A stretch of DNA of 64,000 nt from Kiritimatiellia bacterium (GCA_025054615.1 JANWZO010000012.1:5818-69817), one strand, 5' to 3'; counted from the stretch's first letter, positions 50,578-58,567 are shown. Notes: generated by a model not told the origin, from the letters alone. Numbers and translations: made by a program.

Positions 50578-51015
50578 TTACGCCGCCTCAATCGCAATCC
50601 GGCGCGGTTTTGTAGTCTCCTTCCTCGGCAACACCACTCGCAGGATCCCGTTCTCATATCGGGCCTGCACCTTGTCCGCCTCAACCTCATACGGCAGGCG
50701 GATCGAACGCATGAACTTCCCCATCTCGCGCTCGCGGCGATGGTAACTCTCCGCGGGCACCGACGAGTCGTCCTTGCGCTCGCCTTCAATCGTGACCACG
50801 TCCCCGGTCACTGAAACGGTTACATCCTTCGGATCCACCCCTGGAATTTCGGCAGCCAATATGGCTTCCTCCGGAGAGGTCCACAGGTTGAGCGCGGGAA
50901 ATTCCTCGGTCGGCGAAATGAAACCCGCCAGGAGCCGATTCATATCCCGCTGCAACCGTTGCAGCTCCCGGAACGGATCCAACGTCCAATCGAACCGGGT
51001 CATCGGATAAACCAT
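50578..51015 (-). CDS. Hsp20/alpha-crystallin small heat-shock protein
   Basis: A 145-residue Hsp20 with N-terminal arm TRFDWTLDPFRELQRLQRD, alpha-crystallin domain from about residue 38 (EEAILAAEIPGVDPKDVTV) to ENGILRVVLPRKE, and a short tail. First gene of the operon; ATG 51015 is preceded by AAAGGAGG, the strongest Shine-Dalgarno here. The frame is open upstream to 51057, but that segment lies over the promoter. Confidence 0.93.
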   Translation of the reverse strand: MVYPMTRFDWTLDPFRELQRLQRDMNRLLAGFISPTEEFPALNLWTSPEEAILAAEIPGVDPKDVTVSVTGDVVTIEGERKDDSSVPAESYHRREREMGKFMRSIRLPYEVEADKVQARYENGILRVVLPRKETTKPRRIAIEAA

Positions 51016-51040
51016 GTTTATTCCTCCTTTCACGCCTTCT

Positions 51041-51049
51041 AAATTAGCA
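51041..51049 (-). promoter_or_regulatory. Extended -10 of the hsp20 operon
   Basis: TGCTAATTT on the minus strand (hexamer TAATTT = 51046-51041), 25 nt before the ATG, leaving a leader that contains the AAAGGAGG Shine-Dalgarno. The 51016-51125 gap is markedly AT-rich compared with the window. Confidence 0.4.
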
Positions 51050-51144
51050 TAACCCATGCCATAAATTCGAAGACATGCAATTCATTATAAATAAACTACT
51101 TACGACTAATCATTTTTTATAAAATGTGTCATATTGTCGCTATT

Positions 51145-51153
51145 TGCTAGGAT
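51145..51153 (+). promoter_or_regulatory. Extended -10 upstream of the leader peptide and lipid kinase
   Basis: TGCTAGGAT (hexamer TAGGAT 51148-51153) identical to the box before the histidine kinase. Six nt follow before ATG 51160, the first codon of a 10-codon ORF. Confidence 0.5.
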
Positions 51154-51159
51154 TTTCGA

Positions 51160-51192
51160 ATGTTTATGAGACAAAAGATTTCACCCAAATGA
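51160..51192 (+). CDS. 10-codon leader peptide coupled to the lipid kinase
   Basis: ATG 51160 encodes MFMRQKISPK and stops at TGA 51190-51192, which overlaps the lipid-kinase ATG (51189) as ATGA. With the -10 six nt upstream, ribosomes would load at the 5' end on the leader and re-initiate on the kinase, which has no Shine-Dalgarno of its own. Too short to assign by homology; supported by promoter spacing and stop/start overlap only. Confidence 0.4.
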   Translation: MFMRQKISPK

Positions 51193-52157
51193 ACGAATTG
51201 CCGCTCGCTTTCCCGAAGCGGCGACTACAAAATGAGCTCTCAAATCGGTCCATGAAGAGAGTTCGCGTTCTGATCAACCCGAATAGTGCCCGCGGAAATG
51301 CGTTGGACGAGGTTATCCGCGCTGTCAACCGATATTGGGATACAGCGGAGTGCGAAGTCACCTTCCAGATCAGTAACAGCATTCAGGACGGCCATGTGAA
51401 GGTCCGTCGCATGGTGCAGGACGGGATTGACCTTGTTCTAGTCGTGGGCGGGGACGGCGTCATCAACACGGCCGGTTCGGAGCTGATCGGCTCCAATATC
51501 GCGCTGGGCGTCATCCCGACTGGCAGCGGCAACGGGTTCGCTCGCCATTTCGGTATTCCGTTGAATGTCGAAGCGGCTGCCGTAGCGCTCGCGGACGGAG
51601 AAGTTTGCCCTATCGATGTGGGCTTCGCGAACGGCCGCCCGTTTTTTGTCACCTGCAGCATGGCGGCCGATGCCTCGTTGGTCCGCACATTCGAGGCGTT
51701 TCCATTTCGCGGCATCATGCCTTATGTTTTCGCAGCGGCGTATGAACTGTTCGAATACCAGCCTCAGCGATTTGAGGTGGTTCTAGACGACGACGAAAAG
51801 CTCGTATTCCAGTATCCGCTCGTGTTTACGGTCGCAAATTTGACCCAATATGGCGGCGGCGCCCGAATCGCCCCGAAAGCCCGCCACGACGATGGCTATC
51901 TCGAGATGGTCGTGCTGGAAAAACAGGATGCCGCTCGCGCGATCGCGAACGTCGGGCGCCTGTTCGATGGAACGATCGACCGCTTGCCCGGCATCGTCAC
52001 CCGGCGATTCCGCTCCATGCGAGTCCGCCGGGAGAAAGCGGCTGTGATCCAAGTGGACGGCGAATTGCAGGAAAGCGGTCCCGAGGTCGAAGTCGCTGTG
52101 CGCCCAGCAGGACTAAACGTGCTCGTCCCGCGCCGTCCTGCTTCGCCCGAATCATGA
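51189..52157 (+). CDS. Diacylglycerol/sphingosine-type lipid kinase (YegS/DagK family)
   Basis: A 322-residue DAGK catalytic-domain protein. RVLINPNSARGNALDEV at the start, DLVLVVGGDGVINTAGSEL (glycine-rich nucleotide site) and LGVIPTGSGNGFARHFGIP are diagnostic, and the C-terminal beta-sandwich with VIQVDGEL follows. It phosphorylates a lipid (diacylglycerol or similar) with ATP for phospholipid turnover. ATG 51189 is preferred because of coupling to the leader; an internal ATG at 51252 just before RVRVLINP is the alternative. It overlaps the next gene by ATGA. Confidence 0.88.
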   Translation: MNELPLAFPKRRLQNELSNRSMKRVRVLINPNSARGNALDEVIRAVNRYWDTAECEVTFQISNSIQDGHVKVRRMVQDGIDLVLVVGGDGVINTAGSELIGSNIALGVIPTGSGNGFARHFGIPLNVEAAAVALADGEVCPIDVGFANGRPFFVTCSMAADASLVRTFEAFPFRGIMPYVFAAAYELFEYQPQRFEVVLDDDEKLVFQYPLVFTVANLTQYGGGARIAPKARHDDGYLEMVVLEKQDAARAIANVGRLFDGTIDRLPGIVTRRFRSMRVRREKAAVIQVDGELQESGPEVEVAVRPAGLNVLVPRRPASPES

Positions 52158-53203
52158 GCACGCTTCGTTCAATGTCGCTACGTGCTTGGCGAGGGTTCGC
52201 CGTGCTCGCGGCCGTCTGGATCTGCCATGCGCCAGCGACGCTAGGATCCGAAAAACGCGATTTCTCCTACAAGGGAAAGGTTCGCATCGACACGCCGATC
52301 CGCGCGATTTACCAAACCGACGAAGGGGAAATCCCCGCCAAAGACCGAATCCGAATTTCCTTTTACAACATTGAAACGTTTACGGACGGGGAGGGAGACG
52401 GGCCTCTACGAACACCCGAGCGCAGAGAGGCGCAAACCAAAAACGCGGCCGACCTGATCGGCGAGATCGATCCGGACATTCTGTTCCTTGCAGAAATCGA
52501 AAACGAGCACGCGCTCCGCTTGTTGAACAACGCGCTAGATCGTCCATTCCCGTTTGGTTGGGTCACCGCGTATGCGCGGGAGGATGGCCGGGAGGAAAAA
52601 CTCAACCACGCCCTGCTGTCTCGAATCCGACCCTCCCGCGTCCTTGAAATGGATTTCGGCCCTCTCCAGGGTGCGGGGCGCCCTCCCCGCGGCGTTCTCC
52701 GCGCGGAATTTCAACTGGACAACAACCGCCCGCTTATCGTCTATGCCGTGCACCTCAAATCCAATTACGGCTACCGTCCGCTCAATCTGTACAAACGAAA
52801 ACACGCGCTTTCGATCGTGGCCGCCGATGCACGCGCCCTCCAAGAGTCCGGCGCCCCATGCGAGCTGCTGATTGTCGGCGACTTCAACAACGACCCGCGC
52901 GCCCCTGAATTCGCTGATGATTGGTCCCTCGAGCAGCTCCGAGGCTGGTACGATCTCTGGCAAGACATCCCGTTCCCGGACCGCGTAACCTGTCCGACAC
53001 GTCGCGGAAACCCCGAACGGGAATTTCCGCCGGTCGCCTTCGACCGAATTTACGCTGGCGGCGATGCGACCAACCGCCCTTGGGTCGCGGCATCCCCGGG
53101 CGTATTGCAACGAGGCGTCGATGTCCGTAATGCGGACGCCCTCCCCGGCGATGGCGGACACATTTCTGACCACTACCCCGTTTGGATCGACCTCGTGCGA
53201 TAA
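52154..53203 (+). CDS. Secreted endonuclease/exonuclease/phosphatase family protein
   Basis: A 349-residue EEP protein with a signal peptide (about residues 1-31, FAVLAAVWICHAPATLGS). Catalytic landmarks: RISFYNIETF, FLAEIEN (metal-binding glutamate), VHLKSN, LLIVGDFNNDP and the C-terminal GGHISDHYPVW histidine. It is likely exported and may act on nucleic acids, phospholipid head groups or inositol phosphates. The ATGA overlap with the lipid kinase hints at a phospholipid connection. It ends 72 nt from the convergent DUF1844 gene, where a weak 5-bp hairpin (53254-53268) is the only feature. Confidence 0.85.
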   Translation: MSTLRSMSLRAWRGFAVLAAVWICHAPATLGSEKRDFSYKGKVRIDTPIRAIYQTDEGEIPAKDRIRISFYNIETFTDGEGDGPLRTPERREAQTKNAADLIGEIDPDILFLAEIENEHALRLLNNALDRPFPFGWVTAYAREDGREEKLNHALLSRIRPSRVLEMDFGPLQGAGRPPRGVLRAEFQLDNNRPLIVYAVHLKSNYGYRPLNLYKRKHALSIVAADARALQESGAPCELLIVGDFNNDPRAPEFADDWSLEQLRGWYDLWQDIPFPDRVTCPTRRGNPEREFPPVAFDRIYAGGDATNRPWVAASPGVLQRGVDVRNADALPGDGGHISDHYPVWIDLVR

Positions 53204-53275
53204 ACCGGCGGCCGGTTAGCAGTGCGCGATTGATTGATCGACATCCGGCGTACAGGGCCGGTAGCCCTAGTCGAT

Positions 53276-53677
53276 TCAGTCGTATTTTTTTCGAAACCGG
53301 ACCTTTTCTTCGGCGGGCGGTGGCTCTGTCGGGGCCGAATCGCCGGGAGACGGAGTCCCCGTCGAGGCCGCGTCGGCTTGGGGCGGCTGGCCGCCCGAAG
53401 CGCTAGCGGCGCCGATAACCTCGACATAATTCAGTTTCAGCATCGCCGCCGTCTGCTTGATCAGACGCTCCTCATCGGCGGTCAGATTGCCCTTTGTCTT
53501 CGCTTCGAGCATGTCCAGCATGTCGATCGCGTGCTGCGCGGCTTCGAGATCGACTTCCGCCTTCTGCCGAGCCGGATGGATCAGCTTGCCCATCCCAACG
53601 AGGGCGGCATGAGCGAATGAATCCACCAACTGCTCAAACAGAGCGCGGTGTAGTTCATCAAGGTTCGTCGGATTCAT
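53276..53677 (-). CDS. DUF1844 family protein
   Basis: A 133-residue protein. The family core LFEQLVDSFAHAALVGMGKLIHP and DLEAAQHAIDMLDMLEAKTKGNLTADEE is plain in residues 10-85; a Pro/Ala-rich tail follows. DUF1844 proteins are typical of Acidobacteria, Planctomycetes and Verrucomicrobia and have no known function. ATG 53677 has GGAGG 6 nt upstream, within the end of the M16 gene (20-nt overlap), so the two are coupled. Confidence 0.85.
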   Translation of the reverse strand: MNPTNLDELHRALFEQLVDSFAHAALVGMGKLIHPARQKAEVDLEAAQHAIDMLDMLEAKTKGNLTADEERLIKQTAAMLKLNYVEVIGAASASGGQPPQADAASTGTPSPGDSAPTEPPPAEEKVRFRKKYD

Positions 53678-56330
53678 CATCCACCTCCGTTGCCTCGTCG
53701 CTCGGCGCCTGGTCCGCCGGCCGCACGACGGCCACGGCGCATCGATCCTCCCGCAGAAGCTCCGCCGCCAAGCGTCGGACATCCTCAGGGGTCAACTGCA
53801 GCAACCGCTGTTCGAGTTCGAGCGAATAGCGGTAGCCCAGCCCATATAGTTCGTTGAGGGCGCAGGACATCGCAAGCTCTCCGTTGTTCTGGAGGCTCAT
53901 GCTGGCCGCGGCGGCTAGTTGCGCCCGGGCGCGCTCAAACTCATCAGGCCGCAATCCTTCTCGGACAATTCGCGCTACCTGTTCGCGCATGAGAGACTCC
54001 ACCTCCGCGATGGCGTCATCCCGTGTGCCCGCATAGAGGGCAAAAAAGCCCGGATCGAGCGCCGTGAGGCCAAAGGCGCCGACAAAATAGACAAGCCCGC
54101 GCTTCTCGCGGATCTCAATCCCGAGATCGGAGGACAATCCGCTCAATGCCTTTTGCAAGACGTTCAGCGCGTCGACACGAGGGTCGAAGAAGTTGATGCC
54201 CGGATATCCCAGCAAAACGATTGCTTGCTGCCGCGGCTCGCGCCGTTCGCTTCGAGCAGGCAGCACAGGCGGCGCCGCTTTGCATGAGAGCGCAGGCCGC
54301 TGTCCTTCCGGCATCGGATCAAAAAACCGTGACGCCAGCGATCGGGCCCGTTCAACCGTGATGTCACCGAAGAGCGCCAGCACGACATTCGACCGATTGA
54401 CAAGCCGCTGATAGTGGGCAACCACCGCGTCGCGGCTCAGGGCGTCAACCGATTCCTCGGTGCCCTCTGTTGTGAAACGGTACGGGTGGTTGGGGAACAG
54501 AAGCGCCCGCAACTCATCCTGCGCCACGCTCATCGGCTGTTCACGTTTCCGGCGAATCGCAGCGAGCTGGAGGTCGCGCTGCTTCTCGAATTCGGCCGGA
54601 TCGAACGACGGCTCGAGGAGGCATTCGGCCATTAGGCCGAGGACGGCCTCGGCATCTTCGGATAACATCATCGCCGAGAGCCCGAAACTGTTTCGGCCGG
54701 AAAAGGCTTCGAGGCTTGCCCCCAGTTGTTCAATGTGGGCCGCGATTTCCGCGGCCGATCGTCGGGCTGTCCCGCGGGTCAGCAAATTTGCGGTTAGATC
54801 CGTAATCCCGGCATTCTCTGCGCTTTCGGACAACAATCCGCCGCCAAACGCGGCCACCGCATGCACAAACGGAAGCCGACGGTCTTCCCGAACGATGAGC
54901 GGAATCCCGTTCGGAAGTTCGACGCGGTGGATGCTCAATTCGGGGCGTCGCGGCTCGGAGCGAGCAACGGACTCTACCTTAGGCGAAAGAACTACGGTGG
55001 TCCGCCGGCCGGATTCTAGATACCGGCGCGCCACCTCTCGAATCTGTTCGGCAGTCACCGCCTCGAGGCGGGAGAGGTATACTTCCACAAATCGAGGGTT
55101 GCCCGTATAGAACTCGCCCGAGGCGTAGGCGGCGGCCTGGCCGCTCATGGTCTGCAGGTCATCCAACTCGTCCACTAGGAGATTCCGGCGGGCCTTGGCG
55201 ACCTCCTCGTCGCCAAATCCTCTCTCGACCCAGGAAGCGATTTCCTCGTCCAGCGCCCGTCGGACTTCGGCTTCGCGGTCCGGATCAAACACGGCGGTAA
55301 TCGCGAACAAGCCCGTGTCGCGCGGCGTAAACGACCATGCACCGATGCTGTGGACGATGCGTTCCCGCTCTTTCAGCCGGGCTTCGAGTCGGGAACTGCG
55401 ACCCTGCCCGACCACTGAGGCAAGCAGATCGAGCGCGGCCGCGTCCGGGTGGTCCAGCGGGACCGTGTGCCAGGCCATCGCGAGCCGCGCGAGTTCGACC
55501 TTCGCTATCTGCCGAGCCTCGCGCGGAGCCACCTGCGGCGGCTCCGCCGGCAGCGGGTCCTGCGGCCGCGCCCGCCGCGCGAACCCGCTAAACACCTGCC
55601 GCAGATGCGCCTCGACCTCGTCCGGATCAATGTCGCCGACCACGACGGCGATCATGTTGTCTGGCACATAATGTTGGCGGTAATATGCGAGCAGTTCCTC
55701 GCGCGTCATCGTCCGGAAAATGTCCTCATAACCGATTACGGGAAACCGGTAAGGGTGCACGCGATACGCTGTGCTCCACAGCAGGTGGCTCAGTTCGCGC
55801 TCCGGGCTGTCCCTGCCCATGGCGAACTCGCGAAGGATGACCTCTTTCTCCCGCTGCCATTCCTCCTCCGGCAGCGATGCATTCATCACCGCATCGGCCA
55901 GCACATCGACACCCACCCGCCAGTTTCGCGATGGCAGATCCGCGTAGAACACGGTTCGGTCATGGCTGGTATAGGCATTGATGTCGCCCCCGGCGTCGTC
56001 GATGGCCCGCGTGATTTCAGCGACTCCGCGTGTCGTTGTGCCCTTGAAAATCATGTGTTCCATGTAATGGGACAGGCCCGCGCCGAGCCACGGGCTTTCA
56101 TGAATCGAGCCCGAACCGACCCAGATCTGGACCGACACAACCGGCGCGCTGGAGTCGGGCTTGATCAGGCAAACCAACCCGTTCTCTAGCACCACTCGGC
56201 GAAGAGGATCGTTTGCTGCGCGAAGCGCATCTAGCGGACCGGCCTCAAGTCGATTCATCGCTGCACTCCCCATCATCGCGACTGCAAACAACAGAGGCGC
56301 AACTCGCCGGGTTGGGCGGGAACAAACCAT
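53658..56330 (-). CDS. M16 zinc metallopeptidase, two-repeat
   Basis: An 890-residue insulinase/processing-peptidase family protein with a signal peptide (about 8-30). The first repeat has the inverted zinc motif HYMEH (88-92) and downstream glutamate in EKEVILREFAMG, so it is catalytic. The second repeat, starting near residue 470 (VELPNGIPLIVREDRRLPFV), has no HxxEH and is the usual inactive partner. Location should be periplasmic. It follows Minf_1886 by 16 nt. The start is the only ATG giving a signal peptide, but has no good Shine-Dalgarno. Substrate unknown. Confidence 0.9.
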   Translation of the reverse strand: MVCSRPTRRVAPLLFAVAMMGSAAMNRLEAGPLDALRAANDPLRRVVLENGLVCLIKPDSSAPVVSVQIWVGSGSIHESPWLGAGLSHYMEHMIFKGTTTRGVAEITRAIDDAGGDINAYTSHDRTVFYADLPSRNWRVGVDVLADAVMNASLPEEEWQREKEVILREFAMGRDSPERELSHLLWSTAYRVHPYRFPVIGYEDIFRTMTREELLAYYRQHYVPDNMIAVVVGDIDPDEVEAHLRQVFSGFARRARPQDPLPAEPPQVAPREARQIAKVELARLAMAWHTVPLDHPDAAALDLLASVVGQGRSSRLEARLKERERIVHSIGAWSFTPRDTGLFAITAVFDPDREAEVRRALDEEIASWVERGFGDEEVAKARRNLLVDELDDLQTMSGQAAAYASGEFYTGNPRFVEVYLSRLEAVTAEQIREVARRYLESGRRTTVVLSPKVESVARSEPRRPELSIHRVELPNGIPLIVREDRRLPFVHAVAAFGGGLLSESAENAGITDLTANLLTRGTARRSAAEIAAHIEQLGASLEAFSGRNSFGLSAMMLSEDAEAVLGLMAECLLEPSFDPAEFEKQRDLQLAAIRRKREQPMSVAQDELRALLFPNHPYRFTTEGTEESVDALSRDAVVAHYQRLVNRSNVVLALFGDITVERARSLASRFFDPMPEGQRPALSCKAAPPVLPARSERREPRQQAIVLLGYPGINFFDPRVDALNVLQKALSGLSSDLGIEIREKRGLVYFVGAFGLTALDPGFFALYAGTRDDAIAEVESLMREQVARIVREGLRPDEFERARAQLAAAASMSLQNNGELAMSCALNELYGLGYRYSLELEQRLLQLTPEDVRRLAAELLREDRCAVAVVRPADQAPSDEATEVDDESDEP

Positions 56331-56346
56331 GGCAGCATGGCGGCGA

Positions 56347-56772
56347 TCAGCGGGTCGACGCGCCTCGTTCGCTCGAAAAGCGCGCGGGATGTTCGGGCCG
56401 GAACGGCTTGGAAAACGCCGTTTCGAAATCATACCCGCCGTGAAAATCCTCGATGCGATCCTGCTCCGTCTTCCCGAAAACCCCTTCCCGCACCAGGTTG
56501 AACACGATCTCGCCGACGTCCTCGGTCGAGCGGATCCCCCAGTGCCGCAACACGCGCAAGGCCAAGGGGCCAAACTCCTCCAGCGCGTATTTCCGGAAGC
56601 CTTCCAGCAGCTCCTGTCCGGTCACGTGGCGGGCCGGTCCTTCGGCGGGCTTGTTCAGCATTTTGATCGTGTAGTCGAGGGCTTCCCGCACAAAGTGATA
56701 TGCGTCCTCCGCATACCGCGGGTCCCGGTTGAGAATGTTTTCCAGCGCCTCTTGAAAGTTGACCTTCTTCAT
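56347..56772 (-). CDS. Minf_1886 family protein
   Basis: A 141-residue soluble protein of a PVC-associated family of unknown function. The core NFQEALENILNRDPRYAEDAYHFVREALDYT and HVTGQELLEGFRKYALEEFGPLALRVL, then WGIRSTEDVGEIVFNLVREG, match it well. No catalytic motif or membrane segment is visible. The family is named from a Methylacidiphilum locus and often lies near HIT genes, as here. ATG 56772 is chosen; the 20 codons upstream have no conserved sequence. Confidence 0.82.
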   Translation of the reverse strand: MKKVNFQEALENILNRDPRYAEDAYHFVREALDYTIKMLNKPAEGPARHVTGQELLEGFRKYALEEFGPLALRVLRHWGIRSTEDVGEIVFNLVREGVFGKTEQDRIEDFHGGYDFETAFSKPFRPEHPARFSSERGASTR

Positions 56773-56858
56773 CTGCCCATCGTCAAGATAGCACGGCCGT
56801 CCGCGGAAGAAAAGCGGCGGAGCTTGGGCCAACGATTAAATTATCACGAAGGCGACGT

Positions 56859-57302
56859 TCACTCCTTTTGCAGATCACTGGATTGCAGGCCGCCGCGGAT
56901 CCGTCGCGCGAATTCCGCCATCTCCGCGCCCCCGCTGTACGCGCCGGCGCGCCAGTTCCACGAGTGTCCGTCGCCTTCGAACCGCGGAATGACGTGGAAA
57001 TGAACATGCGGCACCGTTTGGCCCGCCGCGGCTCCGTTGGTCTGGTGCACGTTCACGCCATCAGCGCCCAGCCCGCGGAAGAGAGCGCCCGCGACGCGCT
57101 GCACCGTCTGCATCACCCGCCCCAACGCCTCCGCCGGCACATCGGTGATCCGTTCGACATGAATTTTCGGAATGACGAGCGTATGCCCCTTAATGATCGG
57201 ACCAATGTCGAGGAAGGCGAGTGTTGCATCGTCTTCATACACGGCCTGACATGGCAACTCGCCGCGCAGAATCCTACAAAATACGCAATCCGGTTTATTC
57301 AT
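56859..57302 (-). CDS. HIT family nucleotide hydrolase
   Basis: A 147-residue histidine-triad protein. DCVFCRILRGELPC (zinc-binding cysteines), GHTLVIPKIHVERI and the catalytic triad HVHFHVIPR are present. HIT hydrolases (HinT-like) remove AMP from adenylated amines or phosphoramidates. ATG 57302 is preferred (GAGG 9 nt upstream) over ATG 57308; both overlap the end of the preceding 71-codon gene, so translation is coupled. Confidence 0.92.
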   Translation of the reverse strand: MNKPDCVFCRILRGELPCQAVYEDDATLAFLDIGPIIKGHTLVIPKIHVERITDVPAEALGRVMQTVQRVAGALFRGLGADGVNVHQTNGAAAGQTVPHVHFHVIPRFEGDGHSWNWRAGAYSGGAEMAEFARRIRGGLQSSDLQKE

Positions 57303-57510
57303 CGTCATCCGCCTCATACAGCATTGCCGGTGGCGGCCACTCAGCGTTTTCGTCTGCGACCGCATCGGGGGACCGCCCATGGACAAGCCGCGAAACCGTC
57401 CCCACGAGAAGGACGGCGATCAAACACCCCAACACCCATCGCTCGGCCGGCGTCAATGCGAACCAGCCGAGCGCCATCCAGCCCAACCGGTGATTCCGCC
57501 TCTTGTCCAC
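57295..57510 (-). CDS. 71-residue small membrane protein
   Basis: One transmembrane helix (about residues 24-42, ERWVLGCLIAVLLVGTVS) with a basic N-terminus and an acidic C-terminus ending EADDDE. It loosely recalls the membrane anchor of ComEA-like proteins without the helix-hairpin-helix domain. GTG 57510 lies 6 nt after TAGGAT, so the gene probably begins a leaderless transcript for the 57510-53276 operon. Function unknown. Confidence 0.6.
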   Translation of the reverse strand: MDKRRNHRLGWMALGWFALTPAERWVLGCLIAVLLVGTVSRLVHGRSPDAVADENAEWPPPAMLYEADDDE

Positions 57511-57516
57511 ACAATC

Positions 57517-57522
57517 ATCCTA
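57517..57522 (-). promoter_or_regulatory. -10 of the HIT-M16 operon, leaderless
   Basis: TAGGAT on the minus strand 6 nt before GTG 57510, with TTGCGC 18 bp further upstream (57546-57541) as a weak -35. It lies beside the third palindrome array. Confidence 0.5.
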
Positions 57523-57565
57523 ACGCGGCAGCGGGTCGGGGCGCAACGGGACTGCACCAGGTTTT

Positions 57566-57655
57566 TTCCATGGTCTGGAAATTCCATGGCATGGAAGCCG
57601 AATACTATCTTTTTTCCATAGCATGGAAATCCGGCCCATATCCTTTACGATGGAA
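57566..57655. repeat. Third TTCCATTGCATGGAA palindrome array
   Basis: Copies at 57566-57580 (TTCCATGGTCTGGAA), 57582-57596 (TTCCATGGCATGGAA, perfect) and 57614-57628 (TTCCATAGCATGGAA, perfect), with a decayed copy near 57641-57655. Steps of 16 and 32 bp repeat the spacing at 7.0 and 20.4 kb. The array is between divergent promoters at 57517 (minus) and 57678 (plus). Confidence 0.88.
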
Positions 57656-57677
57656 ATCCCAAGGTAATTCAATGGGG

Positions 57678-57706
57678 TTGTGTCCAGCGCGGAAGACGGC
57701 TATTGA
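57678..57706 (+). promoter_or_regulatory. Promoter of the AsmA-like gene
   Basis: TTGTGT (57678-57683), 17-bp spacer and TATTGA (57701-57706), then a leader of about 15 nt with AGGAGC before ATG 57729. The -35 starts 23 bp after the last palindrome. Confidence 0.5.
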
Positions 57707-57728
57707 ATGAAGTTTTTTAGGAGCGTTT

Positions 57729-58550
57729 ATGCGTTTTGCCAAACCGCTGCTGATTTTCCTCTTAATCCTGGTCGCCGTCGTCGTTCTGGCGGTGAGGTTT
57801 CTCGGTGGGGCCGCCATTAAGCAGGCCGTCAATACGGGCGGGCCCCTGCTTCTCGGCGTACCAGTCCGGTTGGAATCCGCCACGTTCCAGCCGTTTTCCG
57901 GCCGGCTTGTCCTCGGGAACCTATTTGTCGGGAATCCGGAAGGATTTTCGCCGGAAGGCCTGTTGCGGCTCCAATCGTTGGAGATCGACTGGGACGCCCG
58001 TTCACTGCTAACCGACACCGTGCGGGTTCGACGGATCGTGATGCGCGCACCGGAAATTCGAATCGAGAAGGGCTTGGATTCGAACAACATCCGAAGGCTG
58101 CTCGAGAACCTGGAGAAACGGGCTTCTGAACGCCCGCCTTCGCCACCGCCCTCGCGACCGCAGGCCGAGCCGCCCCAAGCCGACCGCGGGAAGCGTTTGA
58201 CCATCGACGAGGTGATCCTGGAGGGCGGACGCCTTCATGTAGCGACACCGGCCGTGCGCGGTTCCCTCGCGGCGGTCAAGCTGCCCACCATCACCATCCG
58301 CGATCTCGGAGGTGGCGACGGGATTAGCGTCATCGAAGCGATTGCCATAGTGGCCCGCGCCTTGCTGGATGCTTCCGTGCATACGGCTTCGAAACTGGGC
58401 GGCGGTCTCTTTGAAGTGCTGATCGGCGCATCCGACCAGGCGGCGAGCACGGGCGCAGATGAGTCGCAGCACCCTGAAAAGCGCAACGCCGCGGCGGTTC
58501 TTCAGAATCTCGGAAATCTGCTCAAGAAGGATGAAAAGGCCGCTGAATAG
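57729..58550 (+). CDS. AsmA/DUF748-like membrane-anchored protein
   Basis: A 273-residue protein with one N-terminal membrane helix (about residues 6-26, LLIFLLILVAVVVLAV), then an AsmA-like beta-rich region: GPLLLGVPVRLESATFQPFSG and LGNLFVGNPEGF are the family signature of short AsmA/DUF748 proteins. A Pro-rich linker (about 135-152) and a helical tail follow. It should face the periplasm and may help outer-membrane lipid or protein traffic. AGGAGC Shine-Dalgarno; rarA starts 17 nt downstream. Confidence 0.72.
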   Translation: MRFAKPLLIFLLILVAVVVLAVRFLGGAAIKQAVNTGGPLLLGVPVRLESATFQPFSGRLVLGNLFVGNPEGFSPEGLLRLQSLEIDWDARSLLTDTVRVRRIVMRAPEIRIEKGLDSNNIRRLLENLEKRASERPPSPPPSRPQAEPPQADRGKRLTIDEVILEGGRLHVATPAVRGSLAAVKLPTITIRDLGGGDGISVIEAIAIVARALLDASVHTASKLGGGLFEVLIGASDQAASTGADESQHPEKRNAAAVLQNLGNLLKKDEKAAE

Positions 58551-58567
58551 CGGGGCGGCGTGTTCCA

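Noticed and set aside
51126-51188. GTG 51126 as the lipid kinase start
   Set aside because: It lies upstream of the -10 box (51148) and therefore would not be on the predicted transcript.
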